Positions 31,251 to 41,301 are shown, counted from the first letter of the stretch. The stretch: DNA of 64,000 bases from Pseudomonas monteilii (GCA_001534745.1 CP013997.1:1488001-1552000); one strand, 5' to 3'. Numbers and translations: made by a program. Notes: a model not told the origin generated them from the letters alone.

Positions 31251-31279
31251 TTTACAAGGTCAGGGCGCACTCGTAATAT
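31251..31279 (+). promoter_or_regulatory. Sigma-70 promoter of the second tRNA-Val
   Basis: TTTACA (31251-31256) and TAATAT (31274-31279) are 17 bp apart, again with a GCGCGCC discriminator. The second copy is therefore transcribed independently. Confidence 0.85.
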
Positions 31280-31293
31280 GCGCGCCACACGAC

Positions 31294-31370
31294 AGGCACA
31301 TAGCTCAGTTGGTTAGAGCACCACCTTGACATGGTGGGGGTCGTTGGTTCGAGTCCAATTGTGCCTACCA
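31294..31370 (+). tRNA. tRNA-Val (anticodon GAC), second copy
   Basis: Identical over all 77 bases to the copy at 31051-31127, including encoded CCA and the GAC anticodon in the TTGACAT loop. It has its own promoter and terminator. Confidence 0.97.
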
Positions 31371-31379
31371 AATTGAAAA

Positions 31380-31408
31380 GGGCGATCTTAATAGGTCGCC
31401 CTTTTTTA
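31380..31408 (+). terminator. Intrinsic terminator of the second tRNA-Val
   Basis: GGGCGATCT and AGGTCGCCC pair around a short loop and are followed by six T residues. Confidence 0.9.
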
Positions 31409-31567
31409 TTGTCCGCGAAACGGTCTGCACACGGCTGCGGCCCTGTGTCGCAAGGCCTGCTTCGATCACCGATGGTCACTGGCTTGAGCGGTCCCTCGCG
31501 CCTGGCGCGCCCCTGACGACGCGAGCGAGCGTGTTAGAATCCCCGCTTCTGAACGGGAGATGATGGC

Positions 31568-32137
31568 GTGCGCAAACTGGCAGTGGTAATGGCGGTGCTG
31601 GCTCTGGCTGGCTGTGACAACGAAGTCGAAGGCGTGCACAACCGGGTCGCCCAGAGCCTGGCGCGTCCGGACACGGCAAAGTTCGCCAACGTGCGGATCT
31701 CCCCGGAAGGCACCATCTGCGGCCAGTTCCGTGGCAAGAACGAGGCCGGCCAATACGAGGCCTACCGCAGCTACGTCGCCATCAAGCAGGGCAGCGACTA
31801 CCAGATCATCGTCGACGAATCGGGCAACGACCTGCGCATCCGTGAAGTGTGCGGTGGCGCCGACCTGCAGCGCCGCGCCGATGCGCTGGCCGATCAGCCG
31901 GCGCCTGAAGGGTGGGACGTCGAAGTCGTCCAGGGTGCCAACATGGGCGCCATGACCGACATGACCGCGCGCCTGCTGGAAAAAGGCATCCCTTCGTCCG
32001 TCGAATACCGCAACGGCAAGCCGGTGGTGCTGATGGGGCCGTTCCCGAGCAAGGCCGAGGCCGAGGCGCGCAAGACCGAAGTCATGGCCAAGCTGGGCAC
32101 CGACTCGGTGGTGATCCAGCACGGCGCCACGCGCTGA
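31568..32137 (+). CDS. SPOR-like lipoprotein (189 aa)
   Basis: The GTG at 31568 begins MRKLAVVMAVLALAGCDNEVEG, a lipoprotein signal with lipobox LAGC (C16). The middle (PDTAKFANVRISPEGTICGQFRGKNEAGQYEAY) resembles small periplasmic domains of unknown role. The C-terminal 75 residues (WDVEVVQGANMGAMTDMTARLLEKGIPSS, then VLMGPFPSKAEAEARKTEV) look like a SPOR peptidoglycan-binding domain, with the typical GPF and alternating helix/strand pattern. No ATG in this frame lies before the signal peptide, which is why GTG is chosen. A role at the cell wall or septum is inferred from SPOR. Confidence 0.82.
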   Translation: MRKLAVVMAVLALAGCDNEVEGVHNRVAQSLARPDTAKFANVRISPEGTICGQFRGKNEAGQYEAYRSYVAIKQGSDYQIIVDESGNDLRIREVCGGADLQRRADALADQPAPEGWDVEVVQGANMGAMTDMTARLLEKGIPSSVEYRNGKPVVLMGPFPSKAEAEARKTEVMAKLGTDSVVIQHGATR

Positions 32138-32213
32138 GGTTCTGAGGGGAGTATTGGCGCCGACCCCGCTGTCACAGCTATGCTCAATGGCACAGGCTGC
32201 GCGGGAGGGCCAC

Positions 32214-32639
32214 ATGTCTACCTTGGAGCGGGCGATCGCCTTGGCGGCCCAGGCCCATGAGGGGCAATACGATAAAGGCGGCAATGCCTACATTCTTCAT
32301 CCATTGCGGGTCATGCTGCGTGTGTCGACGCCAGAGCAGCGTATCGTCGCCGTGCTGCACGATGTGCTGGAAGACACGCCCACGACGCTGGCCGACCTGG
32401 CGCGCCAAGGGTTTTCCCTGAAGATCCTGGCCGCCGTGCATGCCTTGAGCCGTCGGCAAGGCGAGTCGTACCTGGACTTCGTGGTGCGCGTCGGTGATGA
32501 CCCCCTGGCGCGCGTCGTCAAGCTGGCCGACCTGGCCGACAACAGCGATATGTCGCGCATTCCCTATCCAGGCCCGGACGACGTCGCGCGGATGGCCAAG
32601 TACAGCCAGGCCAGCGCCTACCTCAGCACGCTGGCCTGA
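32214..32639 (+). CDS. Small HD-domain phosphohydrolase, RelA/SpoT-hydrolase-like
   Basis: A 141-residue protein that keeps the metal-binding HD pattern of the (p)ppGpp hydrolase domain: HPLRVMLRV (first His), AVLHDVLEDTPTTLADL (HD and ED) and VVKLADLADNSDMSRIP (D/N motif). There is no synthetase, TGS or ACT domain. This layout matches stand-alone small alarmone hydrolases or Mesh1-type enzymes, so hydrolysis of (p)ppGpp or NADPH is possible but unproven. The ATG at 32214 (MSTLERAIALAAQAHEGQ) begins at the first helix of the domain. It is convergent with endA, 3 bp apart. Confidence 0.8.
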   Translation: MSTLERAIALAAQAHEGQYDKGGNAYILHPLRVMLRVSTPEQRIVAVLHDVLEDTPTTLADLARQGFSLKILAAVHALSRRQGESYLDFVVRVGDDPLARVVKLADLADNSDMSRIPYPGPDDVARMAKYSQASAYLSTLA

Positions 32640-32642
32640 TCT

Positions 32643-33341
32643 TTACCCGCAGCTGCCCAGGTCCACGGGGCCGACGAAGGGATTGCCGTGGCCCATCAGG
32701 CAGGCCACGCGCTGATTGCGTTGCCGCTCCCAGGGCTGCACCGGGTAGGTCTTGTCCCAGGCCTCGAGCAGCTGGCGGTCCTGCTTCGACAAACGCAGGT
32801 CGTAACGCTGGCTCATGTAGAAATGCGTGCGGGCGATCATGCCGCGGATCGACGGCCGGGGCATCACACGCCGTGCCTTGAAATCCACTTGGGTCAGGCA
32901 CTGGCCATACTGGCCATGCTTCTCGGGCAGCCAGCCGAAACTGTAATTGCTGCGATCCCCATTGACCTCGCCGATGCTGGGCACCAAGTTGTGCAGATCC
33001 GCCTCGGCGCGCCGGAACACCTCATCGTTGCGCGCGCAGTTCTTGCGCCCGCCGTGCTGCCAGCACTGGCGCTGATGACCGATCTGCCAGGCCGAGACGA
33101 TGTGCTCCCATTCGATGCGCGAGGCGCGCTTTGGGTTCTTGCGCGGCGTGTACCCGCAGGTGCGCGGATCGACCTGGTTGCCGTTGTACTTGCAGCCGCA
33201 GTAGAACTCGGTGGATTGCGGCGCATACAGTTTCCAGGCGACTTTCTTCGCTTCCTGGAACGTGCGCGGCGCCTCGGCATGGGCGTGGGCAAGAGGCAGC
33301 GCGAGCAACAGGCCCGCCAGGGTGAGCGTCAACACGTTCAT
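32643..33341 (-). CDS. endA: Extracellular/periplasmic endonuclease I
   Basis: A 232-residue DNase of the EndA/Dns family. A signal peptide (MNVLTLTLAGLLLALPLAHAHA) exports it. The catalytic beta-beta-alpha metal region is RIEWEHIVSAWQIGHQR, with the essential histidine in EHIV, followed by DLHNLVPSIGEVNGDRSNYSFG, which carries the metal-binding asparagines. Eight cysteines suggest disulfides, as known for Vibrio Dns. It degrades extracellular DNA or incoming plasmid DNA. The gene follows the DUF1654 gene by 6 bp, so the two are probably one transcript. Confidence 0.95.
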   Translation of the reverse strand: MNVLTLTLAGLLLALPLAHAHAEAPRTFQEAKKVAWKLYAPQSTEFYCGCKYNGNQVDPRTCGYTPRKNPKRASRIEWEHIVSAWQIGHQRQCWQHGGRKNCARNDEVFRRAEADLHNLVPSIGEVNGDRSNYSFGWLPEKHGQYGQCLTQVDFKARRVMPRPSIRGMIARTHFYMSQRYDLRLSKQDRQLLEAWDKTYPVQPWERQRNQRVACLMGHGNPFVGPVDLGSCG

Positions 33342-33347
33342 GGTCGG

Positions 33348-33590
33348 TCAGTCATCCTGCGGCACGGTCCAGAACAGCTGTACGCCACCGTCGTCGCGAT
33401 GGGCGATGGTCACGTTGTCGTTCTCGGCGATTTCGTCGAGCAGCGTCAGCCAGTCTTCGGGCGACTCGTGCTCGAGCCGGTAGATCAAGGCCGCGCGGCT
33501 ACGCTGGGCGGCGGGGCTGTTGATGATCTTCTGGATGCGTGTTCCCAGCAGCGCGAAACTCGAGGGGGTGACAGGGGCAGGGCTGGCCAT
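33348..33590 (-). CDS. DUF1654 protein
   Basis: An 80-residue protein: MASPAPVTPSSFALLGTRIQKIINSPAAQRSRAALIYRLEHESPEDWLTLLDEIAENDNVTIAHRDDGG and a short end. This pattern, with helix RIQKIINxPxAQxxRxAxIxRL and an acidic end, matches the Pseudomonas DUF1654 family. The start at 33590 has AAGGA at good spacing. It is directly followed by endA, and the pairing suggests a linked role, although none is known. In-frame codons upstream to 33674 were rejected because they lack a ribosome-binding sequence. Confidence 0.85.
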   Translation of the reverse strand: MASPAPVTPSSFALLGTRIQKIINSPAAQRSRAALIYRLEHESPEDWLTLLDEIAENDNVTIAHRDDGGVQLFWTVPQDD

Positions 33591-33786
33591 GGCAGGTCCT
33601 TGGTGGGCTGTATGCGCGTACAGTATTTCACCGTAGGACATTTCGCAACCAAGCATAAGTTTCTTTACCGTCATGCTCGGGGATATCGCCCTCGCCCGTC
33701 GACCGGGCTGTCGTGTCTTGGGAGGGTACGGCGAGGTCGGCCTGTGCTCTGTTGCGAAAGCAGCAAAAGCTTATCTTTCTAATTGT

Positions 33787-33812
33787 AAAAATAACGATTG
33801 CCAATGCGAATT
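33787..33812 (+). promoter_or_regulatory. Possible Fur box upstream of the TonB receptor
   Basis: AAAATAACGATTGCCAATGCGAATTATTT has the alternating A/T-rich hexamers typical of Pseudomonas Fur sites about 70-95 bp before a TonB-dependent receptor. The match to GATAATGATAATCATTATC is partial. Confidence 0.45.
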
Positions 33813-33880
33813 ATTTCCACATAGCATTCGCACGTTTTTCAGCCCCTTACGGTTTTCCCACTTTCAGGATTCGTCTATCG

Positions 33881-36019
33881 ATGCGCCGCTCGATCGCCTC
33901 GCTGTGCCTGCTGCATGCCTTACCTGCCTTGGCCCTGGCCGCCGAAGCCCCTGTCACGCCGCCTGCCAGCATCGAACTGGGCGCGGTGAACATCGACGCC
34001 GATGCTGCGGATTGGCAGACCGCCACGAGTCCGGTGCAAGGCTACAAGGCCGAGCGCTCTGCCAGTGCCACGCGCACCGATACCGCGCTGCACGAGACGC
34101 CCCAGTCCATCAGCGTGGTGCCCCGAGACGTGCTGCAAGACACCTCCGCCACACGCCTGCAGGACGGGTTGGACTATGCCGGCGGTGTAGGGCGCGCCAA
34201 CAATTTCGGGGGTCAGGGCCTGACCACCTTGACCGTTCGCGGCTTCACCACGGGCGAGTTCTACCGCAACGGGTTCCCCATCAACCGGGGCTACCCCAAC
34301 GCGCCGGATGCCAACACCGTGGAGCGTCTCGAGGTGATCCGTGGGCCGGCGAGCACCTTGTATGGTCGCGGCGATCCAGGCGGCACGTTCAACATCGTCA
34401 GCAAGCAGCCGCAGCTCGACGACAAGGTCACCCTGGGCAGTCAGGTCGACGACCAGGGTCTGCGCCGTGCCACGCTCGATGCTACTGGCGCGCTCACCCA
34501 GGACGGTGCCTTGGCCTACCGGCTCAACGTGCTGGGCGAGGGCGGCGAGAGTTTCCGTGATGAGGTGGACAGCGAGCGCTACGACGTGGCGCCGGTGCTC
34601 AGCTGGCAGGTCGATGAGGCCACCCGGATCGTCTTCGAGGGTGACTTCATGCGCAACAACCACCCCCTGGACCGTGGCCTGACCCGCTTGCCCAGGCAGG
34701 CCGGCACGGCCTCGCGTGACACCAATGTCTGGGAGAAGGGCGGCGACAACCTGCTGCACAACGACAACGACATGGCCCAGCTGCGTTTCGAGCACCTGCT
34801 CAACGACGACTGGACCCTGGCCGGCGGCGTCCAGTGGCTGGACGGTTCGCTCAAGGGCAATGCCGTGGAAGCCAACGGGCTGCAGGTCGATGGGCGCACC
34901 CTGGGGCGCAACTTCAATTACCGCGAACTGGAATGGACCAGCCGCGACTACCAGCTCAACCTGACCGGGCATTTCGACACCGCCGGTCTGTCGCACACCT
35001 TGCTGACCGGGCTCGAGTACGAGGACTACGACTACAGCTCGATCATCCTGCGCTCGGCGGGCGGCGCGGGCGCCTACCCGATCGATCTGTTCGAACCTGT
35101 GCTGGGGCAGCCGCGACCGGCTTTGGTGGGGCCTACTACGTACAACAGTGAAAACCTAAAGACCTGGGCTGCTTTCGTCCAGGACCAGGTCACCCTGACC
35201 GAACGGCTCAAGGCACTGGCCGGCGTGCGTTTCGAGCGTTTCGAGCACGACTACGACGACAAGCTCAGCGATGCCCGCGACTTCTCCAATGGCCAGAACG
35301 GCGTGACACCGCGCGTGGGGCTGATGTACGACCTGACCGAGACCCTGGCGCTCTACGCCACGGCGTCACGCTCGTTCAAGCCCAACAGTGGCACCAGCCT
35401 GCAAGGCGGCGGGTTCGACCCGGAAAAGGGCAAGTCCTACGAGGTCGGGGTAAAGTGGGAGAGCCTCGACCGTCAGTTGAGCGTCGATGCCGCCGTGTAC
35501 CACACGGTCAAGGAAAACGTGCTGACCCGCGATCCGAACGATCCGACCGGTACCTACAGCGTGGCGGCAGGCGAGGTTCGCAGCCGCGGCTTCGACCTGA
35601 ACATCGCCGGCAACCTCACGCCCGAATGGCGAGTGATCGGCGGCTATGCCTATGTCGACGCCGAGGTGACACGCGACAACACCCTGGCACGCGGGACGCG
35701 CCTGGCGAACATTCCGCGCAACAGCTTCAGCCTGCTGAACACCTATGAGTTCCAGGACGGGGTGGCGAAAGGGCTGGGGTTGGGGGTGGGCTTCAAGCAT
35801 GTGGACGACCGTGCCGGGCAGACGGCCGCTTCGACCTACACCATGGACCACTACAGCGTGGTGGACCTGTTGAGCTTCTACACGGTCAACGAGCACGTCC
35901 GGCTGAACCTGGACGTGAAGAACGTCTTCAATACGCGGTATGACGAGGGGGCCTTCAACACCTATGTGTACCCAGGCGCACCACGCACCGTGCAGGCGGG
36001 TGTTTCCTACACGTTCTGA
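33881..36019 (+). CDS. TonB-dependent siderophore receptor
   Basis: A 712-residue outer-membrane receptor for a ferric siderophore. The signal peptide is residues 1-21 (MRRSIASLCLLHALPALALAA). The plug domain starts near residue 65 with LHETPQSISVVPRDVLQD and contains TLTVRGFTT and VERLEVIRGPASTLYGRGDPGGTFNIVSKQP. The 22-strand barrel ends with aromatic VQAGVSYTF, as needed for outer-membrane assembly. There is no N-terminal signalling (FecA-type) extension and no sigma/anti-sigma pair nearby, so control is probably through Fur alone. It falls in the FhuE/hydroxamate-like group by plug motifs, but the ligand is uncertain. Start 33881 puts the signal peptide first. Confidence 0.95.
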   Translation: MRRSIASLCLLHALPALALAAEAPVTPPASIELGAVNIDADAADWQTATSPVQGYKAERSASATRTDTALHETPQSISVVPRDVLQDTSATRLQDGLDYAGGVGRANNFGGQGLTTLTVRGFTTGEFYRNGFPINRGYPNAPDANTVERLEVIRGPASTLYGRGDPGGTFNIVSKQPQLDDKVTLGSQVDDQGLRRATLDATGALTQDGALAYRLNVLGEGGESFRDEVDSERYDVAPVLSWQVDEATRIVFEGDFMRNNHPLDRGLTRLPRQAGTASRDTNVWEKGGDNLLHNDNDMAQLRFEHLLNDDWTLAGGVQWLDGSLKGNAVEANGLQVDGRTLGRNFNYRELEWTSRDYQLNLTGHFDTAGLSHTLLTGLEYEDYDYSSIILRSAGGAGAYPIDLFEPVLGQPRPALVGPTTYNSENLKTWAAFVQDQVTLTERLKALAGVRFERFEHDYDDKLSDARDFSNGQNGVTPRVGLMYDLTETLALYATASRSFKPNSGTSLQGGGFDPEKGKSYEVGVKWESLDRQLSVDAAVYHTVKENVLTRDPNDPTGTYSVAAGEVRSRGFDLNIAGNLTPEWRVIGGYAYVDAEVTRDNTLARGTRLANIPRNSFSLLNTYEFQDGVAKGLGLGVGFKHVDDRAGQTAASTYTMDHYSVVDLLSFYTVNEHVRLNLDVKNVFNTRYDEGAFNTYVYPGAPRTVQAGVSYTF

Positions 36020-36033
36020 TCGAACGGTGTGAG

Positions 36034-36057
36034 CGAGAGGGCCGCCTGGCCCTCTCG
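36034..36057. terminator. Bidirectional terminator between the receptor and ansB
   Basis: CGAGAGGGCC-GCCT-GGCCCTCTCG is a perfect 10-bp stem with a 4-base loop between two convergent genes. Confidence 0.75.
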
Positions 36058-36070
36058 TCAGGCGGAGCGC

Positions 36071-37210
<1,140 letters not shown>

Positions 37211-37411
37211 TCAGGCAGTTTTCGTACCAACCTCAGCGTAGCGCCTGATGGCACATCTGATGGCCACTCAGGGGGACAGGGCAGGCGAATCATGCGAAGA
37301 CGCCAGGCGCGCGTGTTCGGTACGCCGAACGAGCGGTCCGCATCTCGTTCGGTTTTTCGTGCGAAGGCGTCCAGATGAGGTCATGCGTGCGCGATGGGAG
37401 CGCACGTCTGA

Positions 37412-37621
37412 TCACGGGGCAGGGTGTTGCACGGTCGCGGCGCGCGGTGCATGCCGCTCGAGCACCTGCTCGGTGAACGCACGCGCGGCCTGACCGCCCA
37501 GGTCGCGTACCAGCAGGTCGACCGCGATCAGCAACAGCTCCTCGGGTGTACCCGGGCTGTAGGCGCTCTGGCCATCGGACCACTTGACCTTGATGTCGGC
37601 ATCGATGCTATGGCGGCTCAT
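37412..37621 (-). CDS. Conserved small hypothetical protein (69 aa)
   Basis: A 69-residue protein: MSRHSIDADIKVKWSDGQSAYSPGTPEELLLIAVDLLVRDLGGQAARAFTEQVL and a proline-ending tail. It is predicted as strands followed by one long helix, with no membrane segment. The start ATG overlaps the stop of an upstream 36-codon frame in an ATGA arrangement, suggesting coupling. I do not recognise a domain. It lies upstream of ansB on the same strand and might be co-regulated. The codon bias resembles the host's. Confidence 0.65.
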   Translation of the reverse strand: MSRHSIDADIKVKWSDGQSAYSPGTPEELLLIAVDLLVRDLGGQAARAFTEQVLERHAPRAATVQHPAP

Positions 37622-37728
37622 GAGGGCTCTCGCGGCGTAGTGGGTGTGAATGAACAGCGGGCGTTCGTCTCCTCGATCGGCGAAGCAGGCCGAAGCCTTG
37701 GGCGTGTGAGGGTATCTTGGGTAGGCAT
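37618..37728 (-). CDS. Possible 36-residue upstream ORF coupled to the 69-aa gene
   Basis: MPTQDTLTRPRLRPASPIEE and so on, ending in TPREPS, with the TGA overlapping the next ATG by an ATGA junction. The ribosome-binding sequence (GTAGAG) is weak and the composition (Pro, Thr, Arg) is not domain-like. It may be a leader peptide or chance. Confidence 0.3.
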   Translation of the reverse strand: MPTQDTLTRPRLRPASPIEETNARCSFTPTTPREPS

Positions 37729-37919
37729 GATGAACTCTACGGCAGGAGCATGAAGGTCTGGGGCGGCCTGGTGAGCGTGCCGTGTCGGGGCGCGTAAGAT
37801 CCGGTCACGATTGCAATGGGCCAGCCTGTGCGGATTTAAGGCACACTCGACAGGTTTTGCAACAAACGCTTGATGGCACTGTCGCATTAGGCAGCCAATG
37901 TGATCGATTAGGAGGATCC

Positions 37920-38252
37920 ATGTTTCATACTCGCGCTTCCCTGGCGACCTTGCTGGTCGCTGCTGCTCTGGTCGGTTGCAGTACTGGAGGTGGAGGGGAC
38001 TCGGACGATCGTGGCGCGGCGCCTGCCCCGGCAGCCGCCGAGAACGATGGACGCTGTTCGGCCACGGGTGCCGACTTCGCCATGGGCAAGCCTGCCAGCG
38101 CCTACCTGCTCGAGCAGGCACGCAAGGCCAGTGGCGCCCAGTACGCGCGCATCCTGAAGCCCGATGACATGGTGACCCTGGAGTACCGCTCGGAGCGCCT
38201 GAACCTGAACGTGGATAGGCAGGGCGTCGTCACCCGCGTCAACTGCGGCTGA
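37920..38252 (+). CDS. I78-family peptidase-inhibitor-like lipoprotein
   Basis: A 110-residue lipoprotein: the signal MFHTRASLATLLVAAALVGCS has lipobox LVGC, then comes a glycine/alanine/proline linker. The I78-type domain starts CSATGADFAMGKPASAYLLEQARKASGA and ends RILKPDDMVTLEYRSERLNLNVDRQGVVTRVNCG. The two domain cysteines (GRCSA and RVNCG) would form the family disulfide, and RSERLNLNVD is the signature inhibitor segment. Such proteins are thought to block serine proteases in the envelope. AGGAGG at ideal spacing supports the start. A strong terminator follows about 70 bp on. Confidence 0.88.
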   Translation: MFHTRASLATLLVAAALVGCSTGGGGDSDDRGAAPAPAAAENDGRCSATGADFAMGKPASAYLLEQARKASGAQYARILKPDDMVTLEYRSERLNLNVDRQGVVTRVNCG

Positions 38253-38322
38253 GTGCGCATGCGGGGTAGGCAGGGCAGGCCGGGTGCTTGGCCCTGACGC
38301 GCAGGATGCTCATGTCGCCCAT

Positions 38323-38352
38323 AAAAAAACCCGCCAAAAGGCGGGTTTTTTT
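38323..38352. terminator. Bidirectional intrinsic terminator
   Basis: AAAAAAACCCGCC-AAAA-GGCGGGTTTTTTT works on both strands, ending the I78 gene (+) and the cold-shock gene (-). Confidence 0.92.
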
Positions 38353-38369
38353 ACAGCGGTAAGCCCGAA

Positions 38370-38582
38370 TTACTCCGGACGAACCTGTGCAGCCTGCATG
38401 CCCTTCTGACCACGTTCAGCAACGAACGAAACGGTCTGGCCTTCTTTCAGGCTCTTGAAGCCGTCGGATTCGATGGCCTTGAAGTGAACGAACAGGTCGT
38501 CGCCGCCGCCTGCTGGGGTGATGAAGCCGTAGCCTTTTTCATCATTGAACCATTTGACGGTGCCTTGTTGGCGATTGGACAT
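38370..38582 (-). CDS. Cold-shock domain protein
   Basis: A 70-residue single cold-shock domain, an RNA chaperone. RNP1 is KGYGFITP and RNP2 is LFVHFKAI, within [20 protein letters not shown]. The end, [10 protein letters not shown], is typical of CspA/CapB members in Pseudomonas. The upstream region (38583-38741) contains an AT-rich leader before the gene, as usual for cold-shock transcripts, but no specific element could be identified. The exact paralogue name (capB, cspA or cspD-like) cannot be fixed from sequence alone. Confidence 0.96.
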   Translation of the reverse strand: MSNRQQGTVKWFNDEKGYGFITPAGGGDDLFVHFKAIESDGFKSLKEGQTVSFVAERGQKGMQAAQVRPE

Positions 38583-38741
38583 GGGTGAATCTCCGGAATC
38601 TTGAAATTTTTCAGTAGTGCGATGTGGCCGAGGCTACAGACTGCACGAGTCACATCATAGTCTAATTCTGCGCGTGTCGCGTCAATTACCTTTGCACAAT
38701 CGTGATCCAGCGCAAAAGAACGAAAGATCCTGTGCGAAATG

Positions 38742-39044
38742 TCAGCGCGCAGCGCATGCCTTGGCCACGACAGCCTGGGCTTTTTCCATCAGCTTGGCAT
38801 CGACGCCCTGCTTGCTGTCGAGCTGCTCGATCTCCTTGGTGCTGAAGTTCTTTTCGATCGCCCCAGCGCCGCATTCGCAGTGCTGCTTGGCAGCGGCGGC
38901 GTCCAGGCCTTTGCTGCTCGCCACCTGGGTGCATTGAGCCATGTAGGCGTCTTTCTTGCCGGCTGGCCACGATTCGGCGTGGGCTGCCAGGGGCAGCATC
39001 AGGGCACCTGCCGCGGTCAGGGCCAGAAGAGACTGAAATCGCAT
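38742..39044 (-). CDS. Small exported cysteine-containing protein (100 aa)
   Basis: MRFQSLLALTAAGALMLPLAAHAESWPAG shows a signal peptide cleaved after AHA. The mature 77 residues hold four cysteines (AQCTQVA, HCECGAG and AKACAAR), suggesting two disulfides in the periplasm, and are otherwise helical with many lysines and alanines. AAGGAG lies 8 bases before the ATG. The gap from here to thrS (39045-39373) contains the thrS leader and no convincing gene. I recognise no named family. Secretion is the only safe inference. Confidence 0.8.
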   Translation of the reverse strand: MRFQSLLALTAAGALMLPLAAHAESWPAGKKDAYMAQCTQVASSKGLDAAAAKQHCECGAGAIEKNFSTKEIEQLDSKQGVDAKLMEKAQAVVAKACAAR

Positions 39045-39263
39045 AACCGTTAACTCCTTCGGTAAGGTCTCATCAAGAGTAGGGTGGTTCCGGCATTGTG
39101 ACGGGCAATCACGGCCACAAGTTCACCGCCAGGTTTCGATTGCCAAATATTCATAGGGTGCCCCGGCAGGTCGTGCTAGCATGACCGGCTCACGACAGGC
39201 CTGCCTGGCCTTGTCGTCACTCTTCCAGTCACTCTGGTTCGACCCTGGCAAGCTCAAAGGCTT

Positions 39264-39280
39264 CTGCCACTGTGAGGCAG
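39264..39280 (+). promoter_or_regulatory. Anticodon-arm-like hairpin in the thrS leader
   Basis: CTGCC (39264-39268) and GGCAG (39276-39280) enclose the 7-base loop ACTGTGA. Loop positions 3-5 are TGT, equal to the tRNA-Thr anticodon UGU. A second hairpin, CTTTCC-CGAG-GGAAAG, follows at 39282-39297. In E. coli, ThrRS represses its own mRNA by binding tRNA-Thr-like arms in the leader. This element suggests the same here. Confidence 0.5.
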
Positions 39281-39373
39281 GCTTTCCCGAGGGAAAGGCA
39301 GGGCGGATCTTGTACTGGCTCATCCCAACCCACGTGACCTTTGGTAGGGGTCACCACTAGGAGAGGAGGCGCC

Positions 39374-41296
39374 ATGCCCGTAATCACTCTTCCCGATGGC
39401 AGTCAACGGTCCTTCGAACAGGCCGTCAGCGTTGCCGACGTCGCCGCTTCCATCGGCGCAGGCCTGGCCAAGGCCACCCTGGCCGGCAAGGTCGACGGCA
39501 AGCTGGTCGACGCGTGCGACCTGATCGACCATGACGCCACGCTGCAGATCATCACGGCGAAGGACCAGGAGGGGCTGGAGATCATCCGCCACTCCTGTGC
39601 CCACCTGATCGGTCATGCGGTCAAGCAGCTGTACCCGACCGCCAAGATGGTCATCGGCCCGGTGATCGATGAAGGCTTCTATTACGACATCGCCTACGAG
39701 CGCCCCTTCACTCCTGAAGACCTGGCAGCCATCGAAGCGCGCATGCGGCAGCTGATCGACACCGACTACGACGTGGTCAAGAAGATGACCCCGCGTGCCG
39801 AGGTCATCGACGTGTTCGCCAGCCGTGGCGAAGACTACAAGCTGCGCCTGGTCGAAGACATGCCGGACGAACAGGCCATGGGCCTGTACTACCACGAAGA
39901 ATACGTCGACATGTGCCGTGGCCCGCACGTGCCGAACACCCGTTTCCTGAAGGCGTTCAAGCTGACCAAGCTGTCCGGCGCCTACTGGCGCGGCGATGCC
40001 AAGAACGAGCAGCTACAGCGTGTCTACGGCACCGCCTGGGCCGACAAGAAGCAGCTGGCGGCGTACATCCAGCGCATCGAAGAGGCCGAGAAGCGCGACC
40101 ATCGCAAGATCGGCAAGCAGCTCGACCTGTTCCACCTGCAGGAAGAAGCGCCAGGCATGGTGTTCTGGCACCCGGCCGGTTGGACCGTGTACCAAGTGCT
40201 CGAGCAGTACATGCGCCAGGTCCAGCGCGACAACGGCTACCTCGAGATCAAGACGCCGCAGGTGGTCGATCGCGTGCTCTGGGAGCGTTCCGGCCACTGG
40301 TCCAACTATGCCGAGAACATGTTCACCACCTCGTCGGAAAGCCGCGACTTCGCCGTCAAGCCGATGAACTGCCCGTGCCACGTGCAGGTGTTCAACCAGG
40401 GCCTGAAGTCCTACCGTGACCTGCCGCTGCGCCTGGCCGAGTTCGGTGCCTGCCACCGCAACGAGCCTTCCGGCGCCCTGCACGGCATCATGCGCGTGCG
40501 TGGCTTCACCCAGGACGACGCGCACATCTTCTGCACCGAAGAACAGGTGAAGAAAGAGGCCGCCGACTTCATCCGTCTGACGCTCGACGTCTACAAGGAC
40601 TTCGGCTTCACCGACGTCGCCATGAAGCTGTCGACCCGTCCCGCCAAGCGTGTCGGTTCCGAAGAGCTGTGGGATCGCGCCGAGGGCGCCTTGGCCGATG
40701 CGTTGAATGAATCGGGCCTGGAGTGGGAATACCAGCCGGGCGAGGGCGCTTTCTACGGGCCGAAGATCGAGTTCACCCTGCGCGACTGCCTGGGCCGTAA
40801 CTGGCAGTGCGGCACGTTGCAGTACGACCCGAACCTGCCCGAGCGCCTGGATGCCAGCTACATCGCCGAGGACAACAATCGTCGTCGTCCGGTGATGCTG
40901 CACCGCGCCATCCTCGGTTCGTTCGAACGTTTCATCGGCATGCTGATCGAACACTACGCCGGCGTGTTCCCAGCCTGGCTGGCGCCGACCCAGGCGGTGA
41001 TCATGAATATCACCGACAAACAGGCCGATTTTGCCCTTGACGTGGAAAAAACTCTGAATTCCAGCGGATTCCGTGCCAAGTGCGACTTGAGAAATGAGAA
41101 GATCGGCTTTAAAATCCGCGAGCATACCTTGCTTAGGGTCCCGTATCTTTTGGTTATAGGGGACCGCGAGGTCGAAACGCAAACCGTCGCTGTGCGGACT
41201 CGTGAAGGTGCAGACCTGGGCTCCATGCCCGTCGCCCAGTTCACCGAGCTCCTGGCGCATGCGGTTTCCCGGCGTGGTCGCCAAGAATCGGAGTAA
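39374..41296 (+). CDS. thrS: Threonyl-tRNA synthetase
   Basis: A 640-residue class II synthetase that charges tRNA-Thr. In order: TGS domain ([28 protein letters not shown]); editing domain with [16 protein letters not shown] and the zinc-like CRGPHVPNT; catalytic core with motif 2 ([22 protein letters not shown]) and motif 3 ([24 protein letters not shown]); and the C-terminal anticodon domain ending [19 protein letters not shown] precedes the ATG at ideal spacing. Its TAA overlaps an ATG belonging to the infC reading frame, and the gene heads the translation cluster thrS-infC-rpmI-rplT. Confidence 0.98.
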   Translation: MPVITLPDGSQRSFEQAVSVADVAASIGAGLAKATLAGKVDGKLVDACDLIDHDATLQIITAKDQEGLEIIRHSCAHLIGHAVKQLYPTAKMVIGPVIDEGFYYDIAYERPFTPEDLAAIEARMRQLIDTDYDVVKKMTPRAEVIDVFASRGEDYKLRLVEDMPDEQAMGLYYHEEYVDMCRGPHVPNTRFLKAFKLTKLSGAYWRGDAKNEQLQRVYGTAWADKKQLAAYIQRIEEAEKRDHRKIGKQLDLFHLQEEAPGMVFWHPAGWTVYQVLEQYMRQVQRDNGYLEIKTPQVVDRVLWERSGHWSNYAENMFTTSSESRDFAVKPMNCPCHVQVFNQGLKSYRDLPLRLAEFGACHRNEPSGALHGIMRVRGFTQDDAHIFCTEEQVKKEAADFIRLTLDVYKDFGFTDVAMKLSTRPAKRVGSEELWDRAEGALADALNESGLEWEYQPGEGAFYGPKIEFTLRDCLGRNWQCGTLQYDPNLPERLDASYIAEDNNRRRPVMLHRAILGSFERFIGMLIEHYAGVFPAWLAPTQAVIMNITDKQADFALDVEKTLNSSGFRAKCDLRNEKIGFKIREHTLLRVPYLLVIGDREVETQTVAVRTREGADLGSMPVAQFTELLAHAVSRRGRQESE

Positions 41297-41301
41297 TGAC
41301 T

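Noticed and set aside
39123..39323. 66-codon frame on the minus strand upstream of thrS
   Set aside because: No convincing ribosome-binding sequence or domain, and it overlaps the proposed thrS leader structure.
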